DNA of 64,000 nucleotides from a candidate division NC10 bacterium CSP1-5 (GCA_001443495.1 LDXR01000012.1:1-64000), one strand, 5' to 3'; positions 1 to 10,489 are shown, numbered from the stretch's first letter. The notes: generated by a model not told the origin, from the sequence alone. Numbers and translations: made by a program.

Positions 1-1
1 G

Positions 2-322
2 TCGGAGCTCGTGGCAGGATTTCATGTCGAATATAGCGGGATGCGCTTCGCCATCTTTTTCCTGGCGGAGTATGCTAATATGTTCACAGTCTGCGCCATC
101 GCGACGACCGTCTTTCTGGGGGGATGGCGCGGACCCCTGTTGCCCCCGTGGCTTTGGTTCCTCCTGAAGACCTATTTTCTCCTTTTCGTGATGATATGGC
201 TTCGGTGGACGCTGGCCAGGGTGCGGGTTGACCAACTGATGAACGTGGCCTGGAAGATCCTCCTGCCCTTGGCCTTTGCCAATCTGGGGATCACCGGACT
301 GCTCGTCTGGGTCTTTAGCTAG
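2..322 (+). CDS. nuoH: NADH-quinone oxidoreductase subunit H, C-terminal part
   Basis: This is the 3' end of a gene that enters from the left edge, so the N-terminus is missing. NuoH is the membrane subunit of complex I that helps form the quinone site. The visible residues include the conserved [15 protein letters not shown] stretch and an FFLAEYANM segment, followed by two or three hydrophobic helices. The reading frame is open from base 2, before the first in-frame Met. It ends 15 bp before nuoI, in the usual H-I operon order. Family assignment is firm. Confidence 0.95.
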   Translation, partial: SELVAGFHVEYSGMRFAIFFLAEYANMFTVCAIATTVFLGGWRGPLLPPWLWFLLKTYFLLFVMIWLRWTLARVRVDQLMNVAWKILLPLAFANLGITGLLVWVFS

Positions 323-337
323 GGGGCGAAGAAGAAG

Positions 338-862
338 ATGTGGCGATATCTCCGAGAGCTGTGGGGAGGCTTCTGGAGCATCATCCTCTCGATGCAGATT
401 ACGCTCCGGTACCTGTTTACCCGGGCGGTAACGGTCCAGTATCCTGAGGAGAAGCGGCAGCTCCCGGTCCGGGCGCTCACCCGACATGTGCTGACCATTG
501 ATCTGGACTCGAAGGAGCTCAAGTGCACCGCCTGCGACATGTGTGCCCGGATCTGTCCCGCCAACTGCATCCACCTGGAGGGGGAGGGGAAGGGGAAGGC
601 ACGCCGGCCCAAGTGGTTCGTCATTGATCATAACCTCTGCATGTATTGCAACCTCTGTGTCGAGGTCTGTCCCTTTGACGCCATCTCCATGTACACCGGC
701 ATGTACGAACTGGGCGGGTTCAGTCGAACCAGTCTCGTCTACGACATGGAGACGATGCACGCCGACGGCTTCTATCCCACCATTATGACTCCCCGCGCTC
801 CCGCGGGAGGAGCGAAGGCGCCCGCAACCGCTGGCGCTGGAAAGCAGGAGCGCAAGGCCTAA
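338..862 (+). CDS. nuoI: NADH-quinone oxidoreductase subunit I (2x[4Fe-4S])
   Basis: This 174-residue protein is the complex I subunit that carries clusters N6a and N6b and passes electrons toward the quinone site. Two ferredoxin motifs are visible: CTACDMCARICPANC near residues 65-80 and CMYCNLCVEVCPFD near 104-117. The N-terminus has the family's amphipathic region, and the C-terminus ends in an Ala/Pro/Lys-rich tail. It follows nuoH by 15 bp. nuoJ would normally come next, but the operon is instead followed by a foreign-looking reductase gene, so the remaining nuo genes must lie elsewhere or upstream. Confidence 0.96.
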   Translation: MWRYLRELWGGFWSIILSMQITLRYLFTRAVTVQYPEEKRQLPVRALTRHVLTIDLDSKELKCTACDMCARICPANCIHLEGEGKGKARRPKWFVIDHNLCMYCNLCVEVCPFDAISMYTGMYELGGFSRTSLVYDMETMHADGFYPTIMTPRAPAGGAKAPATAGAGKQERKA

Positions 863-921
863 CACGTCCCGAGGGCCCCATTTTCCTGGAGGTAGGTACG
901 CAAAGGGAAGAGAGGCGCAAA

Positions 922-1092
922 ATGGAGCGTTGGCGTCTTTACTGGCACGTGGCGGAAACCCGGGGTCGATTTGAGATGGTGGGTGCCGGGGTCGCCCGGC
1001 CGGAGCAGGAAATTCCAGAACGTGCCATGGAGATTGAGAATGCGCAGGAATTCACGCTGGTGAAGATATGGAAGAGATCAATCCAAATCTAA
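922..1092 (+). CDS. small 56-residue protein of unknown function
   Basis: An ORF of 56 codons begins with ATG at 922, a few bases after an AGAGAGG-like ribosome-binding site. It overlaps the first 25 bases of the sulfite/nitrite reductase gene in another frame. The protein is rich in Trp, Arg and Glu, has no Cys, and ends with a Lys/Arg-rich tail. It fills most of the gap between nuoI and the reductase, and the overlap would allow translational coupling. I do not recognise the family. The start, Shine-Dalgarno and placement make it a plausible gene, but no homology supports it. Confidence 0.45.
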   Translation: MERWRLYWHVAETRGRFEMVGAGVARPEQEIPERAMEIENAQEFTLVKIWKRSIQI

Positions 1093-2912
1093 GAACACCC
1101 TTTGGGGAACTGTCCAAGCACGAACACGCCAAGCTTGCCTCGAATGGAATCCGTGGAAACCTCTATCGCGATTTCCGGGATACCTCTGTGGCCGATATTG
1201 CGTGGGAGTCTGAACAACTCGCCAAATCCCACGGCATTTACCTTGAATGGAACCGGGCCAAGACAGGCAAGGAAAAAGACTGGATGTACATGGTCAGGAT
1301 CACTATTCCAGGTGGAGGTCCCGTCACGCGAGAACAATGGATGGTCTTTGACGAATTATCCGAGCGGTTCACCGTCAACCCTGAAGGCAGTCCGTCGTTG
1401 CGGATTACCACCAGGCAAAACATCCAATTCCATTGGGTGAAGAAAGAGCACGTTATCGAGGTTGTACGGGGGGTCGCCAAGTCCGGATTTTACGCTCTGA
1501 ATGGGTGCGGCGACAATGTCAGAAACGTCATAGGATGCCCGGTTTCCCGCTTCTCAAAAATCTACGATGCTAATGCCTGGGCGCAGAAGGCCGGAAAATA
1601 TTTCAGGCTTCCCACCGCAGCATTCATTGAAATTTTCGCGATAGACCCGAACTATTTACGGGATCCGGAGGAGCGATTCGAATACGGTCCGAACTTCTTG
1701 AACCGAAAATTCAAGATCGGCTTTTCGGCAATTCACTTCGATGGGGAAAACGAGACGTATGTTCCGGATAATTGCGTGGAACTCCGTACCAATGACATCG
1801 GAGTCGCGCCGGTTGTGGAAGATGCTAAGGTCACGCGATTCCAGGTGTATATCGGGGGCAGCCAAGGGGAAAGGAACGGAAAGCCCACATTTTCTGCGTT
1901 GGGAGAACCCTTTGGCATCGTAAGAGAAAGCGAATTATTAAGAGTCCTGGATGGGATCGTGCACGTACACCAGGAGTGGGGTGACCGGCAGAACCGTCAC
2001 TGGGCTCGAATGAAGTATGTCCTGAGAAGGCAGGGCATGGACTGGTTCCGAGAGCAAGTTCACCAGGTCAGTGGCTGCCATTTTGAATTGTCTGCCCAGG
2101 ATCATGATTACGGAAACAGGCATTTGCATCACGGGTGGACAGTACAGCCATCCAATGGGCAGCTGTGTTACGGGGCCTTTATTGAGAACGGACGGATCAT
2201 CGACGGCCCGAATGGCAGGCTGAAAGCAATGGTCCGATACGTCATGCAGAAATATCCTGTTCAGCTTATGACAACGCCCAATCAGGATATCTTGTTCACG
2301 AACATCCCACCAGTGGCCAGATCGGAATTTGAGCCTTACTTAAGGAGTTTCGGGTACGGCATGCGACATAGCCGGCCCTACTCGCGACTCCGAGTGCTGT
2401 CCGGCGCTTGTGTCGGTCGAGACACCTGCCAGCTGACCTATACCGATTCGGAAAAATTCGAACCATATCTGATTGACGAATTAGAACAAAAATGGGGGGA
2501 GATGGCCGAATCCATTGGAGTCACCGGGTGTGAACGGCAATGTTTTCGGCCGGCGACGAAGACCATCGGCTGGGTCGGCATGGGTTTAAACCGGTATCAG
2601 CTCAAATTGGGCGGGACGGAGGATGGCAGACACCAAGGCGAGCCTCTGTTTGATCGAGGGACGGGGGGGATGTATTTGCGGAGTGTCGCTCGAGAAGAAG
2701 TGGCCACGGTGACCGATGTCCTTTTCGAATTCTATAGTGCAAATGGATTGCCGGGAGAAGGGATGGGATATTTTCATCGTCGGATCGGCACGGAGTTAAT
2801 CATTAAACATTTAAAAGAGGACCCGAGGACGACTCAATTGATGAAAACGACCTATAAGAGCCCGCGAAGCCGGAAGGGGGATACGGGTAGAGACGAGGAT
2901 TCGAATGGATGA
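1068..2912 (+). CDS. siroheme nitrite/sulfite reductase (ferredoxin-type)
   Basis: This 614-residue enzyme belongs to the assimilatory nitrite/sulfite reductase family, which makes six-electron reductions to ammonia or sulfide using siroheme coupled to a [4Fe-4S] cluster. The cluster-binding cysteines are CVGRDTC near residue 450 and TGCERQC near 490, giving the CX5C-Xn-CX3C pattern. The N-terminal ferrodoxin-like half contains the RITTRQNIQFH segment typical of the family. The substrate (nitrite or sulfite) cannot be decided from the motifs. Base composition differs from the neighbours: about 47% G+C in 1621-1680 against about 70% in 5461-5520. This suggests acquisition by transfer. The first bases overlap the small upstream ORF. 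Confidence 0.9.
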   Translation: MEEINPNLRTPFGELSKHEHAKLASNGIRGNLYRDFRDTSVADIAWESEQLAKSHGIYLEWNRAKTGKEKDWMYMVRITIPGGGPVTREQWMVFDELSERFTVNPEGSPSLRITTRQNIQFHWVKKEHVIEVVRGVAKSGFYALNGCGDNVRNVIGCPVSRFSKIYDANAWAQKAGKYFRLPTAAFIEIFAIDPNYLRDPEERFEYGPNFLNRKFKIGFSAIHFDGENETYVPDNCVELRTNDIGVAPVVEDAKVTRFQVYIGGSQGERNGKPTFSALGEPFGIVRESELLRVLDGIVHVHQEWGDRQNRHWARMKYVLRRQGMDWFREQVHQVSGCHFELSAQDHDYGNRHLHHGWTVQPSNGQLCYGAFIENGRIIDGPNGRLKAMVRYVMQKYPVQLMTTPNQDILFTNIPPVARSEFEPYLRSFGYGMRHSRPYSRLRVLSGACVGRDTCQLTYTDSEKFEPYLIDELEQKWGEMAESIGVTGCERQCFRPATKTIGWVGMGLNRYQLKLGGTEDGRHQGEPLFDRGTGGMYLRSVAREEVATVTDVLFEFYSANGLPGEGMGYFHRRIGTELIIKHLKEDPRTTQLMKTTYKSPRSRKGDTGRDEDSNG

Positions 2913-2915
2913 GCC

Positions 2916-3011
2916 GGAGGCGGGGGCAAGAAGGCGCCCGCCGCGCGACTGCTCGGGATCGATGTGAAGACCTTGACGCACAAGATCCGGATCTACAACA
3001 TCCGCTTCTGA
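2916..3011 (+). pseudogene. C-terminal Fis-type HTH remnant of an NtrC-family regulator
   Basis: Immediately after the reductase stop codon, and in the same frame, 31 codons translate to a recognisable regulator tail. Its core is ARLLGIDVKTLTHKIRIY, the recognition helix region of the Fis-type helix-turn-helix that ends sigma-54-dependent response regulators. The receiver and AAA+ domains are absent and no start codon is available. The simplest reading is that the reductase segment joined or replaced the 5' part of a regulator gene. A six-base-pair hairpin (3014-3028) lies directly after its stop. Confidence 0.7.
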
Positions 3012-3329
3012 CCAGGGAGAAACTCCCTGCCCTCCAGGAATTCCCCGCATCTGCGGCCCGCTTCTCAACCCTGTCGATCGCTCTTCAGGTCGGGAGAAAC
3101 CTGCAAAGCCAGCACCTTAAGGGAACAATCCGGGGAACTCGGGTCTCAGGGAGGGCCTGGCATAGTCCTTGCCCCTTCGTGGTTGTATATTATGAGGCAC
3201 GCCGTCCGGTGCGCAGACGTCCGCTCGGCTGTGACCGGGCTTCTCAAGATGGATGATGGCCTATATCGGTGTGAGGCGGCCGGAGCCGGTTCGCATCAGA
3301 ACCGAGCTTGACCGGAGGGAGGGAGCCGA
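3012..3329 (+). other. intergenic region without a supported gene
   Basis: This 318-bp stretch starts with a perfect 6-bp hairpin, AGGGAG-AAA-CTCCCT at 3014-3028. The hairpin has no T-run, so a terminator role is uncertain. The only long reading frame here runs through from 2909 in another frame, is Arg-rich and resembles no known protein, and I treat it as noise. The last 25 bases hold a purine-rich ribosome-binding site (GGAGGGAGGGAG) for the ferredoxin gene. An A+T-rich spot at 3184-3196 could be a -10 region, but I see no convincing -35. Confidence 0.4.
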
Positions 3330-3602
3330 ATGACCTATATCATTGCGGAGCCATGCATTGGCGTGAAAGACCGCGCGTGCGTGGATGTCTGCCCCGTGGA
3401 ATGTATCTACGAGGGGGAAGACCAGCTCTACATCCACCCCGAAGAGTGCATCGACTGCGGCGCGTGTGAGCCGGAGTGTCCGGTGACGGCAATCTTCGAG
3501 GAGAGCGCGGTGCCGGAGCAGTGGAAGAACTACACTCCGAAAAATGCGCAGTTCTTTCGCGACAACCCCGGAGTCTCGCCTGCGCGCGGCAAGGGAAAAT
3601 GA
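3330..3602 (+). CDS. fdxA: ferredoxin, [3Fe-4S]/[4Fe-4S] FdxA type
   Basis: This 90-residue soluble electron carrier resembles the seven-iron or eight-iron FdxA ferredoxins. Cysteines occur as [17 protein letters not shown] in the N-terminal motif and [13 protein letters not shown] in the second motif. The long spacing between the first two Cys of motif one (CX6CX3CP) is that of the 7Fe/8Fe group. The C-terminal 30 residues form the usual charged extension. The start ATG has a strong GGAGGGAGGGAG ribosome-binding site. It could supply electrons to the nearby siroheme reductase or serve the iron-sulfur assembly genes downstream. Neither role is shown. Confidence 0.93.
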   Translation: MTYIIAEPCIGVKDRACVDVCPVECIYEGEDQLYIHPEECIDCGACEPECPVTAIFEESAVPEQWKNYTPKNAQFFRDNPGVSPARGKGK

Positions 3603-3644
3603 GGTCAACCGCGAGTGTGTCGCGCAACAGCGTAGGGAGCATAA

Positions 3645-4091
3645 TGGGGCGAGCTGGACTATCTCTTGGCGGACCTCCCCCCGGGGACTGGCGATGCGTC
3701 GTTGACGCTTGCCCAGGCCATTCCCCTCTCGGGGGCGGTGGTCGTCATGACCCCCCAGGGGGTGGCCGTCCAGATCGCGACGAAGACCTTGAACACGTTC
3801 CGGACCCTCAAGGTTCCCATCTTGGGGATCATTGAGAACATGAGCTACCTCCTCTGTCCCCACTGCGAGGCTCCGGTGGAGCTGTTCGGCCACGGCGGGG
3901 GGCGCAAGGCGAGCGAGCGCCTCGAGGTCCCCTTCCTCGGCGAGATCCCGCTCGATCCCGAGCCGTGCCACGGCGGCGATGTGGGGCGGCCCATCCTCAT
4001 CGAGAAGCCCGACTCGCCTGTCGCCTCAATCTTCAGGCAGGTGGCGAGCAACCTGGCAGGACGGATCAGCGTGGAGGCGTTGGCCGCATAG
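3645..4091 (+). pseudogene. mrp: Mrp/ApbC iron-sulfur carrier, C-terminal half only
   Basis: Mrp/ApbC is a P-loop ATPase that carries Fe-S clusters to target proteins. Here only the second half is present. The frame opens directly at WGELDYLLADLPPGTGD, the Walker-B-side motif, and continues through ENMSYLLCPHC (the CxxC that binds the bridging cluster) to a normal C-terminus. An in-frame TAA at 3642-3644 cuts off anything upstream, so the GKGGVGKS P-loop and about 150-200 residues are lost. Only a TTG at 3666 could serve as a start. It is most likely a decayed gene. Expression of a short CxxC scaffold cannot be excluded. Confidence 0.85.
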
Positions 4092-4119
4092 TCTCAATCT
4101 CAATCAGGAGGAAATCCCG

Positions 4120-4440
4120 GTGTTGACAGTGACCGAGAGGGCGGCTGCGAAGCTGAAGGACCTGATGGTGAAGGAGGGAATGCAGGACCAGGGACTCCGC
4201 GTCCGGGTGATGGGAGGCGGCTGCTCTGGCTATCAGTACGAGATGGCCTTTGACACTCCCCGGGAGGGGGACAAGGTCATCGAGCAGGAGGGGATCAGGG
4301 TCGTGGTGGACCCCAAGAGCTTCCTCTTCCTCGCCGGCACGGAGATCGACTACCAGGAGGGGCTCATGGGGGGCGGCTTCGCCATCAAGAACCCGAACGC
4401 CAAAGGCTCCTGCGGCTGCGGTCAGTCGTTCCAGGCATAG
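4120..4440 (+). CDS. erpA: A-type iron-sulfur cluster carrier (ErpA/IscA/SufA)
   Basis: This 106-residue protein receives clusters from the SUF scaffold and delivers them to client enzymes. The three ligand cysteines are visible in GGGCSGYQY near residue 42 and CGCGQSF at the C-terminus. I chose the GTG at 4120 because AGGAGG at 4107-4112 sits seven bases upstream and the protein then starts VLTVTERA, as in other family members. It lies 28 bp after the truncated mrp and before the suf promoter. ErpA, IscA and SufA cannot be separated by sequence alone here. Confidence 0.92.
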   Translation: MLTVTERAAAKLKDLMVKEGMQDQGLRVRVMGGGCSGYQYEMAFDTPREGDKVIEQEGIRVVVDPKSFLFLAGTEIDYQEGLMGGGFAIKNPNAKGSCGCGQSFQA

Positions 4441-4756
4441 GGGCGAGGGGGGGGTTCATGGGGGGCTATCGCTGCCGCGAGGGTTTCGTGGCTGGGTCTC
4501 TTCAGGCCCCAAATGCGCGCCTCTCCGGCTGAGGATCCGTTGACACGTATGGCGGTCTATTGTATAGTGAATGCAGAAACTCACGTCTCAGACTGCCCCT
4601 CCCGGCCCGACCCCCGGATGCATACCGTGGTGAGATCTTACGTGAAGAGGCAGAAGGGTGTCTGCAGGCGGATGGGCTCCTGGACGGGATGTGAGGGTGG
4701 CCGCTCCGCTGGGGGGTCAGCCCCAGAGTTCGAGACAGCATCGTAAAGGAGAAGCC
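4441..4756 (+). other. leader region of the suf operon
   Basis: This 316-bp stretch separates the A-type carrier from sufB. It contains a very good sigma-70 promoter (listed separately), then about 185 bases of potential 5' untranslated leader ending in an AAAGGAG ribosome-binding site at 4745-4751. The sufB frame is open upstream from 4658, but the encoded residues do not resemble SufB, so this is treated as leader. No IscR or SufR gene is present next to it. I could not identify a regulator-binding palindrome by eye. Confidence 0.5.
4540..4568 (+). promoter_or_regulatory. sigma-70 promoter of the suf operon
   Basis: A perfect TTGACA -35 at 4540-4545 is followed after exactly 17 bp by TATAGT at 4563-4568. 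Transcription would start near 4575, giving a leader of about 180 nt before sufB. This is among the best promoter matches in the window. Confidence 0.75.
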
Positions 4757-6199
<1,443 letters not shown>

Positions 6200-6232
6200 G
6201 CGGCGGGAGCGACTCTTCACAAAGGACGGACC

Positions 6233-7003
<771 letters not shown>

Positions 7004-7018
7004 TCAGAGGCCAAGGCG

Positions 7019-8359
7019 GTGGTCGCCGTGACACCAGCAACGGATCGTTACCTCGAGAACTTCGACCGATTCGCGCGGGTCGCCGCGGATAGCGGGCAGG
7101 AGTGGCTGCGCCCGGTCCGCCAGGCGGCCATCGCCCGCTTCGCCGAGTTGGGCTTCCCGACCATCCGCGATGAGGATTGGCGGTTCACCAACGTCGCCCC
7201 GATTGCCCAGGCCTCTTTTGCGCGTGCCAATGGAAGTCGCACCGAGCTGTCGCCCCGGGACATCGACCAATTCGCCGTTCCGGGCTTGGTCGGCCCGCAG
7301 CTCGTCTTTGTGAACGGCCGGTACGCACCTCGGCTCTCGTCTCCCGGTTCGCTCAGCGACGGGGCGACGGTGAGTAGCCTCGCCCAGGCCTTCACCGATG
7401 CCCGAACGGTGCTCGAGCCGCATCTGGCTCGATACGCAGACTATGCGCGCGACGGGTTTACGGCCCTGAACACCGCCTTTATGGAGGACGGGGGGTTCGT
7501 GTACGTCCCCCGGGGGAGGGTGATCGAGGCGCCCATCCGCCTCCTCTACGTGTCGACTGAAACCGCTGACCCGATCGTGACCCATCCGCGCAACGTGATC
7601 GTCCTGGAGGAAGACAGTCAGGCGGTCATCGTCGAGGAGTATGTCGCATTGGGCGCCGAGGTCTATTTCTCGAACGTCGTCACGGAGGTCGTCGTCGGAC
7701 AGAACAGCGTGCTGAGCCACTACCTGATCGAGCGGGACAGCGAGCAGGCCTTCAACGTTTCGACGCTGCGCGTCCAGCAGGGGCGGAGCAGCAACGTCGC
7801 CTCCCACACCGTCCTGCTCGGCGGGGCGCTCGTGCGAAACAATGTCCACCCCGTGATGGCCGGTGAAGGGAGCGAGTGTCTGATCAACGGACTCTTCATG
7901 GCAACCGGCCGCCAGCACATGGACAACTTCATGAGGGTCGAGCACGCCAGCCCCCACTGCGACAGCCGGCAGTTCTACAATGGTATCCTCGACGGCCGGT
8001 CGCATGGCGTCTTCAGCGGTCGGATCATCGTCCACAAAGACGCCCAAAAGACCGACGCCAAGCAGACGAACAAGAATCTGCTCCTGTCGGAAGAAGCCCA
8101 GATCGACAGCAAGCCCCAGTTGGAGATCTACGCCGACGACGTGAAATGCACCCACGGGGCGACCATCGGGCAGATGGACGAGGGGGCGATCTTTTACCTG
8201 CGGTCTCGCGGCATCGCCGAGGATGCGGCGCGTGCCCTGCTCCTCTTTGGCTTTGCCAACGAGAGCCTCGAGCGCATGAAGGTCGGACCGATCCGCAAGT
8301 ACCTGGAGGCGCTCGTGACACAATGGTTGCCTCAGGGGAAACTGGTGGAGGAAAGCTGA
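7019..8359 (+). CDS. sufD: Fe-S cluster assembly protein SufD
   Basis: SufD is the paralogous partner of SufB in the SufBC2D scaffold and helps iron entry. The protein is 446 residues, with an N-terminal helical domain (RFAELGFPTIRDEDWRFTN) and the conserved C-terminal half ending SRGIAEDAARALLLFGFANE. The start is uncertain: GTG at 7019 or GTG at 7028 would both work, and neither has a strong Shine-Dalgarno. Its stop overlaps the start of sufS by one base (TGATG), which implies translational coupling. Confidence 0.95.
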   Translation: MVAVTPATDRYLENFDRFARVAADSGQEWLRPVRQAAIARFAELGFPTIRDEDWRFTNVAPIAQASFARANGSRTELSPRDIDQFAVPGLVGPQLVFVNGRYAPRLSSPGSLSDGATVSSLAQAFTDARTVLEPHLARYADYARDGFTALNTAFMEDGGFVYVPRGRVIEAPIRLLYVSTETADPIVTHPRNVIVLEEDSQAVIVEEYVALGAEVYFSNVVTEVVVGQNSVLSHYLIERDSEQAFNVSTLRVQQGRSSNVASHTVLLGGALVRNNVHPVMAGEGSECLINGLFMATGRQHMDNFMRVEHASPHCDSRQFYNGILDGRSHGVFSGRIIVHKDAQKTDAKQTNKNLLLSEEAQIDSKPQLEIYADDVKCTHGATIGQMDEGAIFYLRSRGIAEDAARALLLFGFANESLERMKVGPIRKYLEALVTQWLPQGKLVEES

Positions 8360-9630
8360 TGATCCGCGCCGGTGGAGCGATGACCGCACGGTCCCGTGGA
8401 GGCCGGTCGGCTGCCTTCGAGGTCGAGCGGATCAGGCAGGACTTTCCGATCCTGGGAGAGAAGATTCGGGGGAAGCCGCTGGTGTATCTCGACAACGCCG
8501 CCACCAGCCAGAAGCCGCAGGTGGTCATTGACACCATCCGTCAGTTTCTTTCGACGTACAATTCGAATGTCCATCGTGGGGTGCACCAGCTGAGCGAGCG
8601 GGCCACCGAAGTCTTCGAGCAGGCCCGCACAAGGGTGCAAAGCTTCATTAACGCCGCCGAGTCGCGGGAGATCATCTTCGTCCGTGGCACCACAGAGGCC
8701 ATCAACCTGGTGGCCCAGAGCTACGGCCGGACCCACATCGGGACGGGCGATGAGATCGTCATCTCGGCGATGGAGCACCACTCCAACATTGTCCCCTGGC
8801 AGATCCTGTGCGAGCAGACGGGTGCAGTCCTGCGGGTGGTGCCGATCAATGATGACGGGGAGATGCTGCTGGACGAGTACGTCACACTCCTGACCCCCCG
8901 GACGCGTCTGGTCGCGGTGGCCCACGTCTCGAATGCCTTGGGGACCATCAACCCGGTGCGGGAGATCATCCGTCTCGCGCGCCGCCAGGGGGTTCCGGTG
9001 CTGGTCGATGGGGCGCAGGCGGTTCCCCATCTGCAGGTGGACGTGCGTGAGCTGGATTGCGACTTCTACGCCTTTTCGGGGCATAAGGTCTTCGGCCCGA
9101 CGGGTATCGGTGTCCTCTACGGCAGGGCTCGGCTGCTCGAGGCGATGCCGCCGTATCAGGGCGGGGGTGACATGATCAAATCGGTCACCTTCGCGAAGAC
9201 GGTGTACAACGACCTCCCGTTCAAGTTCGAGGCTGGCACGCCCCACATCGGCGGGGTCATCGGCCTGGGGGCAGCGCTGGACTATCTGGATGGCGTTGGG
9301 CTGGACCGCGTCACCGCGTACGAGCACGAGTTACTGGTGCATGCGACGGAGGCGCTCTCGGCGATCCCAGGCGTCCGCATCATCGGGACAGCCAAGGAGA
9401 AGGCGAGCGTTGTGTCATTTGTCGTGGACGGGGTGCATGCCCACGACATCGGCACGGTTCTCGATCACGAGGGAATCGCGATCCGCGCCGGCCACCATTG
9501 TGCCATGCCGGTGATGCAGCGCTTTGGAGTGCCAGCCACCGCCCGGGCGTCGCTGGCCTTCTATAACACCAGGGCAGAGGTCGACGCTCTCGTCCGGGGA
9601 ATCCACAAGGTCATCGAGATGTTCGTCTGA
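8359..9630 (+). CDS. sufS: cysteine desulfurase SufS
   Basis: SufS is a PLP enzyme that takes sulfur from cysteine as an enzyme persulfide, to be passed to SufU. The 423-residue protein shows the PLP lysine in FSGHKVFGPTG near residue 240 and the catalytic loop cysteine in RAGHHCAMPVMQ near 378, the short-loop form of group II desulfurases. ATG 8359 overlaps the sufD stop, and ATG 8380 is an alternative. The first 20 residues are basic and not family-conserved. The stop overlaps the sufU start (TGATG). Because selenoprotein genes occur in this genome, a side role in selenium handling is conceivable but only speculative. Confidence 0.96.
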   Translation: MIRAGGAMTARSRGGRSAAFEVERIRQDFPILGEKIRGKPLVYLDNAATSQKPQVVIDTIRQFLSTYNSNVHRGVHQLSERATEVFEQARTRVQSFINAAESREIIFVRGTTEAINLVAQSYGRTHIGTGDEIVISAMEHHSNIVPWQILCEQTGAVLRVVPINDDGEMLLDEYVTLLTPRTRLVAVAHVSNALGTINPVREIIRLARRQGVPVLVDGAQAVPHLQVDVRELDCDFYAFSGHKVFGPTGIGVLYGRARLLEAMPPYQGGGDMIKSVTFAKTVYNDLPFKFEAGTPHIGGVIGLGAALDYLDGVGLDRVTAYEHELLVHATEALSAIPGVRIIGTAKEKASVVSFVVDGVHAHDIGTVLDHEGIAIRAGHHCAMPVMQRFGVPATARASLAFYNTRAEVDALVRGIHKVIEMFV

Positions 9631-10082
9631 TGTCTGACCTTCGCGAACTGTACCAGCAGCTCATCCTCGACCACAGCAAGAAGCCACGCAACTTTCGCAC
9701 ACTGGAGGGTGCCAACCGGACGGCGGAGGGGCATAACCCTTTGTGCGGCGACGAGATCACGCTCTACGTCCAGGTGGAGGATGATATGATTCGCGGCATC
9801 GGTTTTCAAGGGTCGGGCTGCGCGATTTCCAGGGCCTCCGCATCGATGATGACCGACAGCGTGAAGGGAAAGACCCGCGCCGAAGCCCAGCGGCTTTTTG
9901 AGCGATTTCACGACCTGGTCACCGGGGAGAGCGACGAGAAGCGCGATCCGGTTGATCTCGGCAAGCTTGCGGTATTTTCCGGGGTTAAAGAGTTCCCCGT
10001 TCGGGTCAAGTGCGCCATCCTGTCCTGGCACACGTTGCGTGCTGCCCTCGAGGGGCAGGGGGAGACCGTTTCGACGGAGTAG
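9630..10082 (+). CDS. sufU: SufU sulfurtransferase/scaffold, zinc type
   Basis: SufU accepts sulfur from SufS through a zinc-bound cysteine. The 150-residue protein has the three ligand cysteines in NPLCGDE near residue 40, GSGCAIS near 66 and VKCAILSW near 129. Between the second and third cysteine it carries the extra segment of about 20 residues (around GESDEKRDPVDLGKLAVF) that marks SufU rather than IscU. The coupled start with sufS fits their one-to-one partnership. A shorter U-type paralogue is encoded at 10855. Confidence 0.95.
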   Translation: MSDLRELYQQLILDHSKKPRNFRTLEGANRTAEGHNPLCGDEITLYVQVEDDMIRGIGFQGSGCAISRASASMMTDSVKGKTRAEAQRLFERFHDLVTGESDEKRDPVDLGKLAVFSGVKEFPVRVKCAILSWHTLRAALEGQGETVSTE

Positions 10083-10134
10083 GCCCTTGGGATCGCGGCA
10101 AGGGCCGGCGACCGTGGCATAACGAGGAGATCCG

Positions 10135-10461
10135 ATGGACATCACGTCCGCCAATACATTGGTGATCGAGGCCCAGGTCATCGAGGCCTTGCGCACGTGC
10201 TTTGATCCGGAGATCCCGGTGAACGTCTACGAGCTGGGCCTCATCTACGGAATTGAGGTGGACCCGTCGGGGGCGGTCGAGGTCCGGATGACGCTCACCT
10301 CCCCCAACTGTCCGGCAGCGGGGACGCTGCCTGGGGAGGTTCGGGAAAAGGTAAGGACCATTCCCGGCGTGACGGACGCCAGGGTCGAGGTGGTCTTCGA
10401 TCCTCCCTGGGACCAGTCCAGGATGTCCGAAGCGGCGAAACTCGAACTGGGCCTCTGGTGA
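10135..10461 (+). CDS. sufT: SufT / MIP18-family (DUF59) maturation factor
   Basis: This 108-residue protein of the MIP18 family takes part in maturation of Fe-S proteins. The conserved features are DPEIPVNVYELGLIY near residues 23-37 and TLTSPNCPAAG near 53-63, whose Cys is the family's reactive residue. The C-terminal FDPPWDQSRMSEAAKLELGLW is also typical. The start ATG follows an AACGAGGAGATCCG stretch with a clear ribosome-binding site. It is part of the suf operon, 52 bp after sufU. Confidence 0.95.
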   Translation: MDITSANTLVIEAQVIEALRTCFDPEIPVNVYELGLIYGIEVDPSGAVEVRMTLTSPNCPAAGTLPGEVREKVRTIPGVTDARVEVVFDPPWDQSRMSEAAKLELGLW

Positions 10462-10489
10462 TCAACGCCGCCCGCAGGGAGGAACGGCC

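Noticed and set aside
2909-3256. A 115-codon plus-strand frame overlapping the reductase stop
   Set aside because: It is Arg/Ala-rich, has no family resemblance, and overlaps the regulator remnant that reads sensibly in another frame.
3640-3650. A selenocysteine-type read-through at the start of the truncated mrp
   Set aside because: The in-frame stop there is TAA, not TGA, and no upstream Mrp sequence continues before it.
7004-8389. A 461-codon antisense frame over sufD
   Set aside because: It mirrors sufD codon bias, with no ribosome-binding site or family motif.
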